From NCBI GenBank assembly GCA_963977945.1, contig CAXBQO010000065.1, positions 1-6,293 on the forward strand: a stretch of DNA of 6,293 nt, in the 5' to 3' direction. Shown here one piece after another: positions 1 through 6,293 of this stretch. The first letter of the stretch is position 1; every line of letters starts with the position of its first letter. The notes beneath the pieces were generated by a model. That model searched no databases, was not told the DNA's origin, and saw only the letters and a list, made by a program, of their open reading frames with translations. The stretch is from CALMJB01 sp963977945 (GTDB lineage Bacteria > Actinomycetota > Actinomycetes > Nanopelagicales > Nanopelagicaceae). Both the position numbers and the translations under genes were made by a program.

Positions 1-567
1 GCAACCCGTACCCAAATTGCAGCATTACAACGCCGTTTGGGAATCACAACTGTTTATGTAACTCACGATCAGATTGAAGCTATGACAATGGGTGATCGCG
101 TTGCAGTTCTTAAAGATGGATTACTACAACAAGTAGATACCCCAAGAAATCTTTATGAGAAGCCAGCAAATGCTTTCGTTGCTGGATTTATTGGTTCACC
201 AGCAATGAACTTGTTGGTAGCACCAGTAAGTGGTGGCAAAGCAAAACTTGGTTCATTTTCGCTCGATGTGCCAGCAAGTGCTGGCTCTTCGGTAACAGTT
301 GGAGTTCGCCCAGAAGGATTTTCGCCAGCAAGTTCTGGCTTTGAAGTCGCAGTTGAAGCGGTGGAAGAGCTTGGCGCTGATGCGTTTGTTTATGGACGTC
401 CAGCTGATCAATCAGTTCGGTTCTTGAACTCACATGATGAAGGTGCGCAAGTAATTGTGCGCTGGGATCCGAAGAACACTCCAAAAGTTGGTCAAACAAT
501 TACCGTTAGCGCAAAAGCTGATGCGATTCATTTGTTTGATGCAAACTCTGGAAAGCGGATTAATTAG
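1..567 (+). CDS. ugpC: ABC transporter ATP-binding protein, UgpC/MsmK sugar-import type (C-terminal part, 5' truncated by window edge)
   Basis: This is the C-terminal 188 residues of the cytoplasmic ATPase that powers a carbohydrate (CUT1-type) ABC importer. The frame is open from base 1 and reads [23 protein letters not shown], so the gene starts upstream and the TTG at 37 is an internal Leu codon. The H-loop histidine of the VTHDQ motif is at partial residue 22, followed by [23 protein letters not shown] and the [10 protein letters not shown] segment typical of the family. From about residue 65 to the end is a C-terminal TOBE/OB-fold regulatory region, with VGVRPEGF near residue 100 and an ending of [14 protein letters not shown]. 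Walker A, Walker B and the ABC signature lie outside the window. Actinobacterial homologues often serve several sugar importers as a shared ATPase; whether this one does cannot be seen. No permease or binding-protein gene is visible next to it. Family call is firm; the exact sugar is unknown. Confidence 0.93.
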   Translation, partial: ATRTQIAALQRRLGITTVYVTHDQIEAMTMGDRVAVLKDGLLQQVDTPRNLYEKPANAFVAGFIGSPAMNLLVAPVSGGKAKLGSFSLDVPASAGSSVTVGVRPEGFSPASSGFEVAVEAVEELGADAFVYGRPADQSVRFLNSHDEGAQVIVRWDPKNTPKVGQTITVSAKADAIHLFDANSGKRIN

Positions 568-583
568 TAATTAAATAAAAGTT

Positions 584-624
584 AATGGCTTGGTTCTGTA
601 AAAAGAATCAAGCCATTTCTTTTT
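584..624 (+). terminator. Rho-independent terminator between convergent ugpC and icd, probably bidirectional
   Basis: The arms at 584-597 (AATGGCTTGGTTCT) and 604-617 (AGAATCAAGCCATT) pair over 14 bp with a single G-U wobble and a 6-nt loop (GTAAAA). On the + strand the arm runs into a T-tract (616-624, TTTCTTTTT), a good intrinsic terminator 16 nt after the ugpC stop. On the - strand the same hairpin is followed by AACTTTTATTT, a weaker but plausible U-tract for the icd operon. The right arm and the + strand T-tract lie inside the final codons of icd, whose TGA stop is 608-610. Confidence 0.85.
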
Positions 625-1822
625 GAAGATTTTGATCTATTGCATCTAAAAATTGTTGGGTGTTAAGCCAAGGTGCATCAGCACTAATTAACAACGCTAA
701 ATCTTTTGTCATCTTTCCAGATTCAACAGTTTGGATACAAACTTTTTCTAACTTTTCAGCAAAGTTAGCGACATCTGGAGTGTTATCTAATTTTGCGCGA
801 TGTTGTAATCCGCGGGTCCAAGCAAAAATCGATGCAATTGGATTTGTACTGGTGGCTTTGCCGGCTTGGTGATCGCGATAGTGACGGGTCACAGTTCCGT
901 GTGCTGCTTCTGCTTCAACGGTTTTGCCATCTGGAGATAACAACACTGAAGTCATTAATCCAAGTGAGCCATAACCTTGTGCAACGGTGTCAGATTGCAC
1001 ATCGCCATCGTAATTCTTACAAGCCCAGATGTAGCCGCCTTCCCAACGAAGTGAAGTTGCGACCATGTCATCAATTAATCGATGATCGTATTCAAGTTTG
1101 CGTTTTTCAAACTCAGATTTAAATTCTTTTTCAAAAACTTCGGCAAAAATATCTTTGAATCGACCATCGTATGCTTTCAAAATTGTGTTCTTAGTTGAAA
1201 GAAATACTGGGTAATTACGAAGTAATCCATAATTAAATGAAGCCCTGGCAAAATCGCGAATTGAATCATCTAAGTTGTACATCGTCATGGCTACACCAGA
1301 AGATGGAAAATCAAAGACATTGAACTCCATCGGCTTTGAGCCATCATCTGGAGTGAAAGTGACTGTTAATTTACCTTTTGAAGGTACTTTGAAATCGGTA
1401 GCGCGATACTGATCACCGAATGCGTGACGACCGATAACTATTGGTTTAGTCCAATGTGGAATCAACCTTGGAACATTTTTGATGATGATTGGCTCACGGA
1501 AAATTACTCCGCCTAAAATATTTCGGATTGTGCCATTTGGCGACTTCCACATTTGTTTAAGGTTGAACTCTTTAACTCTGGCTTCATCTGGCGTAATGGT
1601 TGCGCACTTAACTCCGACGCCATGTTTTTTAATTGCATTTGCCGAATCAATCGTGACTTGATCATTAGTTTTATCACGGTATTCGATTCCAAGATCGTAA
1701 TATTCAAGATTTACATCTAGATAAGGCAGGATCAAAGAATCTTTAATGAACTGCCAAATGATTCGCGTCATTTCGTCGCCATCTAATTCGACGACGGTTC
1801 CTTGCACCTTAATCTTTTTCAT
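608..1822 (-). CDS. icd: NADP-dependent isocitrate dehydrogenase, homodimeric eukaryote-like type
   Basis: Oxidatively decarboxylates isocitrate to 2-oxoglutarate with reduction of NADP+, in the cytoplasmic TCA cycle. At 404 residues it is full length for the homodimeric class resembling human IDH1/IDH2 and mycobacterial Icd1, not the monomeric ~740-residue enzyme of many actinobacteria. Visible motifs are KCATITPDE (72-80), SPNGTIRN (94-101), [14 protein letters not shown] (131-144) with Arg132 at the same number as the IDH1 substrate arginine, Lys211, the metal ligands Asp251/Asp252 and NYDGDVQSD (270-278), and the NADP loop [13 protein letters not shown] (304-316) with His308, Arg313 and His314. 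The ATG lies 1 nt after the mdh stop, with an AAAGGA Shine-Dalgarno at 1831-1836 inside the end of mdh, so it is the last gene of the operon and likely co-translated. Its 3' end forms part of the terminator shared with ugpC. Confidence 0.97.
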   Translation of the reverse strand: MKKIKVQGTVVELDGDEMTRIIWQFIKDSLILPYLDVNLEYYDLGIEYRDKTNDQVTIDSANAIKKHGVGVKCATITPDEARVKEFNLKQMWKSPNGTIRNILGGVIFREPIIIKNVPRLIPHWTKPIVIGRHAFGDQYRATDFKVPSKGKLTVTFTPDDGSKPMEFNVFDFPSSGVAMTMYNLDDSIRDFARASFNYGLLRNYPVFLSTKNTILKAYDGRFKDIFAEVFEKEFKSEFEKRKLEYDHRLIDDMVATSLRWEGGYIWACKNYDGDVQSDTVAQGYGSLGLMTSVLLSPDGKTVEAEAAHGTVTRHYRDHQAGKATSTNPIASIFAWTRGLQHRAKLDNTPDVANFAEKLEKVCIQTVESGKMTKDLALLISADAPWLNTQQFLDAIDQNLQKEMA

Positions 1823-1823
1823 T

Positions 1824-2780
1824 TTAAAGATCCTTTACATCTGCTTGTTTAGCGCGCACCGCTTCGGCGGCACTCTTTAACGCTGAAAGTTCGGAATCAG
1901 TTAATTTGGTTTCAACTATTTTGTTAACGCCATTTTTTCCAATTTCAGCTTCTACTCCTAAATAAACACCAGAGATTCCATATTGACCATCAACCCAAGC
2001 ACACACTGGCATTACAACTTTGGCATCTTCAATTACCGCTTTTGCCATTCTCGCTGCAGCCGCTGATGGTGCGTAATATGCTGAACCAGTTTTTAATAGC
2101 GCCACAATTTCAGCGCCACCATTTCTGGTGCGATCAACTAATTCTGCAATTTCAGTTGCCGATAAAACTTCAGAAAGTGCTTTGCCATTTACGGTGCAAC
2201 GACTTGGTACCGGCACCATAGTTTCTCCGTGTGAACCTAATGTCAGAGTTTTCACCGCACTAATTGGCACATTAGCTTTCTCAGCAACAAAGTGAGTAAA
2301 TCTTGCGGTATCTAACATTCCGGCTTGTCCCATAACTCGATTATGTGGGAATTTCGTCGCTAGTTGAGCAAGAGCGGTCATTTCATCTAATGGATTTGAA
2401 ACCACAATAATCACCGCGTTTGGCGAGTGTTTAGCAATATTTTCTGCCACTTGTCTAACAATTTTGGCGTTGACATCAATTAAATCCATACGGCTCATGC
2501 CAGGTTTGCGTGGCAAACCGGCGGTAATAATTACTACATCAGAGTTAGCGGTTTTTTCATAACCACCACCTTCAGCAGTTGTAGTTGCACCAATAACTTT
2601 TGTTTCAAAATTTTCAACAGATCTTGATTGATTTATATCTAATGCGATGCCTTCTGGTTTTCCTTCGATGATGTCGGTTATTACTACCGATTCAAAAATG
2701 TCATATTCAGCTAAACGCAAGACGGTAGTAGAACCATAGAAACCAGAACCAACCACGGTAACTTTTCCACGTCTGGCCAT
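1824..2780 (-). CDS. mdh: Malate dehydrogenase, NAD-dependent, LDH-like type
   Basis: Reversibly oxidises malate to oxaloacetate in the TCA cycle. The 318-residue length fits the LDH-like MDH group (often annotated mdh or MDH type 3). The N-terminal Rossmann motif is GSGFYGS (11-17), and the acidic Asp36 at the end of the second strand (VVITDI) predicts NAD rather than NADP use. The loop [14 protein letters not shown] (87-100) has Arg91 where lactate dehydrogenases have Gln, which is the main reason to call it malate dehydrogenase. Other active-site residues are Arg97, Asn129 (VSNPLD), Asp157 and Arg160 (LDTARF), and catalytic His184 (GSHGE). The ATG is preceded by AAGGGAAGA (2787-2795), a strong Shine-Dalgarno at about 9 nt spacing. 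It follows DUF3017 after 62 nt, the longest gap in the operon, and is 1 nt from icd. Confusion with lactate dehydrogenase is unlikely. Confidence 0.96.
   Translation of the reverse strand: MARRGKVTVVGSGFYGSTTVLRLAEYDIFESVVITDIIEGKPEGIALDINQSRSVENFETKVIGATTTAEGGGYEKTANSDVVIITAGLPRKPGMSRMDLIDVNAKIVRQVAENIAKHSPNAVIIVVSNPLDEMTALAQLATKFPHNRVMGQAGMLDTARFTHFVAEKANVPISAVKTLTLGSHGETMVPVPSRCTVNGKALSEVLSATEIAELVDRTRNGGAEIVALLKTGSAYYAPSAAAARMAKAVIEDAKVVMPVCAWVDGQYGISGVYLGVEAEIGKNGVNKIVETKLTDSELSALKSAAEAVRAKQADVKDL
1831..1836 (-). promoter_or_regulatory. Ribosome binding site of icd, inside the mdh 3' end
   Basis: AAAGGA lies 8 nt before the icd ATG and is embedded in the last codons of mdh. Together with the 1-nt mdh-icd gap it supports the ATG at 1822 and tight mdh-icd co-expression. 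Confidence 0.75.
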
Positions 2781-2842
2781 TTGAAATCTTCCCTTATTTA
2801 AAAACTATTTATTGGAAATGAGCGGGGCAATTCTATTGCCGA
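2781..2842 (-). other. 62-nt DUF3017-mdh gap with a small hairpin; possible weak internal promoter
   Basis: This is the only gap in the - strand operon long enough for its own signals. It holds a perfect 6-bp inverted repeat with a 3-nt loop (2826-2840, GGCAATTCTATTGCC) just after the DUF3017 stop. The repeat has no following T-run, so it is not a normal terminator and may be an RNA processing or stability element. Reading toward mdh, TTGCCC (2825-2830) lies 17 nt before TAGTTT (2802-2807), a poor -35/-10 pair. The rest is an AT-rich leader ending in the mdh ribosome binding site (2787-2795). The promoter reading is speculative. Confidence 0.3.
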
Positions 2843-3088
2843 CTAGCGTGCGTGAGGCAAACTGAGGGCAAGAATGAAAAGTGATACCGAAAGCGTGAGC
2901 GGAACCACTAATTCGATTCTGCGACTTGCAAACCCAGCCATTTTTTTCGCTTGATATCTCAGCACGCTAAAGATTGATGTTGCGATTGCCAAAATAATTG
3001 AGCCGGTTCTTACAAAATCAAAGATTGCAAAAATGATTCCGATAAAAGCGATTGCTAGCCAAAACCAACGCCAGCGATCAAATTTCAT
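2843..3088 (-). CDS. DUF3017 family small membrane protein
   Basis: An 81-residue membrane protein of unknown function. Three hydrophobic segments are visible at about residues 8-24 (WFWLAIAFIGIIFAIFDF), 29-44 and 59-77. A basic loop lies between the second and third (RYQAKKMAGFASRRIE, 44-59), which by the positive-inside rule would face the cytoplasm. Size, the aromatic N-terminus (DRWRWFWL), the Arg-rich loop and the position between folD and mdh all match the actinobacterial DUF3017 family. The ATG is 6 nt after the folD stop, with only a weak upstream GGA (about 10 nt away), so translation is probably coupled to folD. No catalytic or ligand-binding motif is recognisable. The conserved place beside folD in actinobacteria suggests, but does not show, a role related to folate or central metabolism. 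Confidence 0.85.
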   Translation of the reverse strand: MKFDRWRWFWLAIAFIGIIFAIFDFVRTGSIILAIATSIFSVLRYQAKKMAGFASRRIELVVPLTLSVSLFILALSLPHAR

Positions 3089-3094
3089 TTGATT

Positions 3095-3940
3095 TTATTC
3101 CGCTGCATCTAAATCTAAAAGATTTTGCAGCAACATCGCTCTGGTTAGTGGACCAACGCCACCTGGAACTGGCGCATAAAATTTACAATTTTGCACAACT
3201 TTTTCATCGCAATCTCCGACTAATTTATCTGCCAATTTGGTAATTCCAACATCAATTATCGTTGCATCAGATTTCACCCAATCGGATTTAAGCCAATTAG
3301 GTTTACCAACTGCGGTAATTACCACATCATTTTTTGCAATTAACTGTGCCAAATCTTTACTTGCCGAATGTGCCAATGTCACCGTTGCATTATTTTCTTT
3401 TGATGAAAGCAGTATTGAAAGTGGTCGCCCTACTGTCATTCCACGACCAATAATTAATACCTGCCGGCCAGCGATATCGATTCGGTAATGCTGCAGTAAA
3501 TATTGAATTGCTCTTGCGGTGCAGGGAATAACTCTGGGTTTTCCAAGTGCTAATAAACCTAAATTTTCTGGCGTTAACCCATCTACATCTTTTTCCGGCG
3601 AAATCTTGGCCAGTATTTCGGTAACCGCAAATGAATTAGGAAGTGGCAGCTGCACTAAAAATCCGGTGCAATTTGTATCGCTATTCAATTTAGATATTTG
3701 ATCGAGCAATTGGGATTTGCTGGCATTTTTATCTAATTCAACTTTAATTGAACTGATTCCAACTTCAGCACAATCGCGATGTTTGCCGGCGACATAAGAT
3801 TTTGAGGCGGCATCATCGCCCACTAAAACTGTGGCTAAGCCAAGTTTTTTAGATGTTGATGATCGGCTTGAAACCTGAGCGGAGATTTGGGCAAGTAATT
3901 TTTTTGCAAGTTCTTTGCCATCTAATATCGCTGCGCTCAT
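3095..3940 (-). CDS. folD: Bifunctional methylenetetrahydrofolate dehydrogenase / methenyltetrahydrofolate cyclohydrolase
   Basis: Converts 5,10-methylene-THF to 5,10-methenyl-THF with NADP+ and then to 10-formyl-THF, the formyl donor for purine synthesis and initiator tRNA. The 281-residue length is normal for bacterial FolD. The N-terminal catalytic domain has Tyr49 and Lys53 in SYVAGKHRDC (48-57), Gln97 in QLPLP (97-101) and Asp120 in KDVDG (117-121). The NADP-binding domain has IGRGMTVGRPL (164-174), of the actinobacterial GRGxTVGRP type, and HSASKDL (191-197). The C-terminal signature is PVPGGVGPLT (257-266). Some usually conserved positions differ: the PCTPRG motif reads PCTARA (139-144), and APVPGG replaces the usual TPVPGG. 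The ATG lies 9 nt after the DUF6350 stop, with a modest ATAGG Shine-Dalgarno that overlaps that stop codon. In many actinobacteria purN and purH precede folD here; they are absent from this interval. Confidence 0.97.
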   Translation of the reverse strand: MSAAILDGKELAKKLLAQISAQVSSRSSTSKKLGLATVLVGDDAASKSYVAGKHRDCAEVGISSIKVELDKNASKSQLLDQISKLNSDTNCTGFLVQLPLPNSFAVTEILAKISPEKDVDGLTPENLGLLALGKPRVIPCTARAIQYLLQHYRIDIAGRQVLIIGRGMTVGRPLSILLSSKENNATVTLAHSASKDLAQLIAKNDVVITAVGKPNWLKSDWVKSDATIIDVGITKLADKLVGDCDEKVVQNCKFYAPVPGGVGPLTRAMLLQNLLDLDAAE

Positions 3941-3949
3941 TGTTAAAGC

Positions 3950-5029
3950 CTATCGGCGAGGTTGAAGGCGTTGCCAAACTATTGGAATTCCAATACGTAA
4001 AAGCGAAATTATCAGAATCTGTGAGCCGATAAATATCAAAACTCTTAACGGGTCATTACCAAAGTTGCTCATGTTTTTTGTAAATAAAGTTCCGTAAGTT
4101 GCACCACTTATGAGTACAAACATCGCAATTGCCACCACAATAAAACGAATTATTTTTTGCCGGCGAATTTTTACGTAGTCATTTGCCCGTAACAACAACT
4201 CTAAATTCGTTAGGATAAAAATAATTATTAATAGATTACCAACCAGCAGCCACGGAATAGTTTTTGCTGGTAATCCAGCCAGCAGAGGTATCGCTGGAAT
4301 GGCTGAGACATCAACTTTAAATGGTGAAATTACCGATGCCCCACCCACGGAAATACCAACCCCAGATAAGTAAATCAATGTATGGAAGAAAACATTTGGC
4401 AAGTAAATAATCTGCAGGATCAATAACAGAAATCCGCCGACAATTCCAGGCTGAATAACTATAAAAAGATTTCGCAAAGTTTGAAAATTTATTGCCAAAT
4501 TAATTGTGAAAATGATTCCGGCAATTCCACAAATAATGGCAAAAAGAGCCAGAGGTTGCTTTATGAAACTAGCCTTTTCAATTTCAAATACCCCGATGAT
4601 TAATATTGCAATCAGAGCAAGTAATGAAAAAACCCACGAGATTTTATAGTTTGCGGTTTTACTGATAAATACTAGAAATACAAATAACAACAGGTAATTT
4701 AATAGAAAATAAGTGCGCGCCATTCGCGCCTTTCCAATTCGAGAAATTGCCCGGTTGACTCCACTTCTAATGGCAAAAATTGGAAAAATAACTGCGCCTA
4801 AAGGCAAATAGGAAATTACTCCTTGATTTTCTCCTAATACGGTTGTGGCATTTGCTAAGTGCGCACTAAGCCAAAGCCAAATTGCCGCACGTAACGGATC
4901 ATTTGTTGAACCAGTTGTAGCGCCGGCAGTTGCCCAAGCAAATAAAGAAATAAATGCCAGCGGAAATAAAATTAAGAAAACTGAACGAAAAGCCTGTTGC
5001 AGGGATAAGAAAAAACTTCTGGAAATCAT
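3950..5029 (-). CDS. DUF6350 family polytopic membrane protein (PerM-like)
   Basis: A 359-residue integral membrane protein with roughly nine to eleven hydrophobic segments (about 15-35, 45-60, 72-88, 107-123, 130-148, 158-180, 190-210, 212-230, 258-279, 292-313, 328-347). The DUF6350 hallmarks are a [14 protein letters not shown] segment (44-57), YLPLG...AIRSG (74-90), and the central block [20 protein letters not shown] (209-228) with [19 protein letters not shown] following to 250, then GLPAKTIPW (252-260). The family includes mycobacterial PerM (Rv0955), linked to cell division and persistence, likewise downstream of sucCD. I infer homology to PerM, not the same role. The ATG overlaps the sucD stop as ATGA; the only Shine-Dalgarno-like run, AAGGGG, directly abuts the ATG, so initiation probably relies on translational coupling. 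NDPLR occurs twice, at 43-47 and 325-329, each just before a hydrophobic segment. Confidence 0.88.
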   Translation of the reverse strand: MISRSFFLSLQQAFRSVFLILFPLAFISLFAWATAGATTGSTNDPLRAAIWLWLSAHLANATTVLGENQGVISYLPLGAVIFPIFAIRSGVNRAISRIGKARMARTYFLLNYLLLFVFLVFISKTANYKISWVFSLLALIAILIIGVFEIEKASFIKQPLALFAIICGIAGIIFTINLAINFQTLRNLFIVIQPGIVGGFLLLILQIIYLPNVFFHTLIYLSGVGISVGGASVISPFKVDVSAIPAIPLLAGLPAKTIPWLLVGNLLIIIFILTNLELLLRANDYVKIRRQKIIRFIVVAIAMFVLISGATYGTLFTKNMSNFGNDPLRVLIFIGSQILIISLLRIGIPIVWQRLQPRR

Positions 5030-5928
5030 CCCCTTGATTCTAAAATCTGGCGCATTAATTTTGCGGTTTCACTTGGCGTTTTACCAACTTTTACTCCAAC
5101 TGCTTCTAATGCTTGCTGTTTTGCAATCGCAGTACCAGAGGAACCAGAGACAATCGCACCAGCGTGACCCATTGTTTTTCCCTCTGGAGCGGTAAAACCT
5201 GCAACATATCCAACTACCGGTTTAGTGACATACTCTTTTATAAATTGTGCCGCTCGCTCTTCCGCATCTCCACCGATTTCACCAATCATCACAATCGCTT
5301 TGGTTTGCGGATCATCTTGAAATGCTCGCAAGCAATCGATGTGCGTGGTTCCAATTACTGGATCGCCACCGATTCCAACTGCAGTTGTAAAACCAAAATC
5401 TCGCAATTCATACATCATTTGATATGTAAGAGTTCCAGATTTAGAAACAAGTCCAATCACACCTGCATTTGTAATATCTGCCGGAATAATTCCCAGATTA
5501 GATTTACCCGGACTAATTATTCCGGGGCAATTTGGACCAATAATTCTGATTTTTTTAGTCGCATTCTTATTTTTACTAACTGCATGTGCGTAAAAACTAG
5601 CGGCATCATGAACTGGAATTCCTTCAGTAATCACCACGATTAACGGCATATCTGCATCGATGGCATCAACAACTGCAGCTTTTGCAAATTTTGGTGGTAC
5701 AAAAACTACTGATGCATTGGCACCAGTAGCGGAGATAGCTTCTGCTACCGAATTAAATACTGGTAACGCTTTGCCATCCATATCAACGGTTTGACCGCCT
5801 TTTCCTGGAGTTACACCACCGACAATATTGGTGCCTGCTTTTAACATTCTTTTTGTGTGTTTAGTTCCTTCAGAACCGGTCATACCTTGCACAATTACTT
5901 TTGTATTTTGATCAATGAAAATTGTCAT
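5026..5928 (-). CDS. sucD: Succinyl-CoA synthetase (succinate-CoA ligase) alpha subunit
   Basis: With SucC it interconverts succinyl-CoA and succinate with substrate-level phosphorylation of ADP or GDP in the TCA cycle. At 300 residues it is full length and slightly longer than the 289-residue E. coli protein. The N-terminal CoA-binding domain shows [14 protein letters not shown] (13-26) and VTPGKGG (39-45). These are followed by [11 protein letters not shown] (131-141), [10 protein letters not shown] (161-170), GIGGDPVIG (185-193) and GEIGG (216-220). The active-site histidine that becomes phosphorylated is His255 in MGHAGAIV (253-260). The ATG overlaps the sucC TGA as ATGA. No Shine-Dalgarno precedes it, only GCGGCAAAAAA, so translation is probably coupled to sucC. 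The 3' end overlaps the start of the DUF6350 gene in the same way. Confidence 0.98.
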   Translation of the reverse strand: MTIFIDQNTKVIVQGMTGSEGTKHTKRMLKAGTNIVGGVTPGKGGQTVDMDGKALPVFNSVAEAISATGANASVVFVPPKFAKAAVVDAIDADMPLIVVITEGIPVHDAASFYAHAVSKNKNATKKIRIIGPNCPGIISPGKSNLGIIPADITNAGVIGLVSKSGTLTYQMMYELRDFGFTTAVGIGGDPVIGTTHIDCLRAFQDDPQTKAIVMIGEIGGDAEERAAQFIKEYVTKPVVGYVAGFTAPEGKTMGHAGAIVSGSSGTAIAKQQALEAVGVKVGKTPSETAKLMRQILESRG

Positions 5929-6293
5929 TTTTTTGCCGCTAACTCAGCTGCGGTTGCTGCCGCCATATCCATTGTTTCAACTTGTTTAATCAATGGGTGA
6001 TTTGCAGCCTGCAAAATCTTGCGACCTTCTACAACATTGTTGCCATCTAATCTGACCACGATTGGTTTAGTAGCACTGCTTCCTAAAATTTGTAACGCTT
6101 GAATGATTCCATTTGCAACCGCATCGCAAGCAGTGATTCCGCCAAAAACATTTACAAACACACTTCGAACCGATGGGTCTCCTAAAATAATTGATAGCCC
6201 ATTGGCCATTACTTCAGCAGAAGCGCCGCCACCGATATCTAAAAAGTTTGCCGGTTTCACGCCATATTTTTCGCCGGCATAAGCCACCACATC
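5925..6293 (-). CDS. sucC: Succinyl-CoA synthetase (ADP-forming) beta subunit, C-terminal part (5' end outside window)
   Basis: These are the last 122 residues of SucC, which carries the nucleotide-binding ATP-grasp domain (outside the window) and a C-terminal CoA-ligase domain that contacts SucD. The frame is open to the window edge and begins [11 protein letters not shown], so the GTG at 6290 is an internal Val. The visible part is the CoA-ligase domain: FLDIGGGAS (partial residues 17-25), [11 protein letters not shown] (47-57), and [12 protein letters not shown] (80-91), the last in the form common in actinobacteria. The protein ends in [12 protein letters not shown]. Its TGA overlaps the sucD ATG, and an uninterrupted run of seven A precedes the stop. 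It is the most upstream visible gene of the operon, whose promoter is not in the window. Confidence 0.97.
   Translation of the reverse strand, partial: DVVAYAGEKYGVKPANFLDIGGGASAEVMANGLSIILGDPSVRSVFVNVFGGITACDAVANGIIQALQILGSSATKPIVVRLDGNNVVEGRKILQAANHPLIKQVETMDMAAATAAELAAKK
5928..5934 (-). other. A_AAA_AAA heptamer at the sucC stop (possible -1 frameshift site)
   Basis: On the - strand the sucC end reads GCA AAA AAA TGA. The seven A form the X XXY YYZ arrangement in the sucC frame with the stop as the next codon. A -1 shift would place ATG ACA ATT, the exact sucD frame, next. No clear downstream stem or upstream Shine-Dalgarno stimulator was found. The heptamer is seen directly; its use in frameshifting is speculative, since AAA-rich Lys ends are common in AT-rich genomes. 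Confidence 0.3.

Noticed and set aside
37..39. TTG as a start codon for the first gene
   Set aside because: The frame is open to base 1 and the upstream residues ([11 protein letters not shown]) match the conserved UgpC/MsmK sequence, so this is an internal Leu of a truncated gene.
188..499. 103-residue open frame on the - strand opposite ugpC
   Set aside because: It is Leu-, Gln- and His-rich, typical of an antisense shadow, and overlaps a clearly conserved coding region.
793..1122. 109-residue open frame on the + strand opposite icd, with others at 660-872 and 1479-1661
   Set aside because: All lie antisense to well-conserved icd codons, show no domain or credible ribosome binding site, and have atypical composition.
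2826..2840. Hairpin after DUF3017 as an intrinsic terminator splitting the operon
   Set aside because: The stem is only 6 bp, and the following - strand sequence is CCGCTCATTTCC with no U-tract.
5113..5643. 176-residue open frame on the + strand opposite sucD
   Set aside because: It is Cys-, Asn- and Ser-rich with no recognisable domain, lies wholly antisense to an intact conserved gene, and is best explained as a shadow of AT-rich codons.
6288..6290. GTG as a start for a short sucC-like gene
   Set aside because: It is an internal Val in the conserved SucC sequence DVVAYAGE; the gene simply continues past the window edge.
1..6293. A hidden defence system, mobile element, CRISPR array, tRNA or riboswitch
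   Set aside because: Nearly every base is in a conserved housekeeping gene. No transposase, integrase, spaced direct repeats, tRNA-like fold or long untranslated leader was seen.

Overview
The window is AT-rich bacterial DNA with A/T-ending codons, but its gene content and order are actinobacterial: sucC, sucD, a DUF6350 (PerM-like) membrane protein, folD, a DUF3017 membrane protein, mdh and icd. DUF6350 and DUF3017 are essentially actinobacterial families. A low-GC genome with tightly packed genes and very short gaps fits the streamlined freshwater Nanopelagicales (acI group, such as 'Ca. Planktophila' or 'Ca. Nanopelagicus'). That placement is an inference from composition and synteny, not from a database match.

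Bases 1-567 (+ strand) hold the C-terminal part of a sugar-type ABC transporter ATPase (UgpC/MsmK family). It runs toward the rest of the window, and a hairpin at 584-624 separates it from the convergent genes. From 6293 down to 608, everything is on the - strand in one probable operon of seven genes: sucC (C-terminal part only) > sucD > DUF6350 > folD > DUF3017 > mdh > icd. The junctions are 4-bp ATGA overlaps (sucC/sucD and sucD/DUF6350) or gaps of 9, 6, 62 and 1 nt. The operon promoter lies outside the window, upstream of sucC. The only internal gap large enough for regulation is the 62 nt before mdh.

The genes supply three TCA-cycle steps: succinyl-CoA synthetase, malate dehydrogenase and NADP-isocitrate dehydrogenase. 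They also supply the bifunctional folate enzyme FolD, which makes 10-formyl-THF and uses NADP(H). Two small or poorly characterised membrane proteins sit between them. No mobile element, CRISPR array, RNA gene or obviously foreign gene is visible, and this looks like core-genome DNA. The points most worth a second look are: purN-purH are missing from between DUF6350 and folD, where many actinobacteria carry them; an in-frame A_AAA_AAA slippery heptamer sits at the sucC stop and its -1 frame runs straight into the sucD ATG; and the intergenic terminator is built partly from the last codons of icd. I see no convincing novel defence or other undescribed system.
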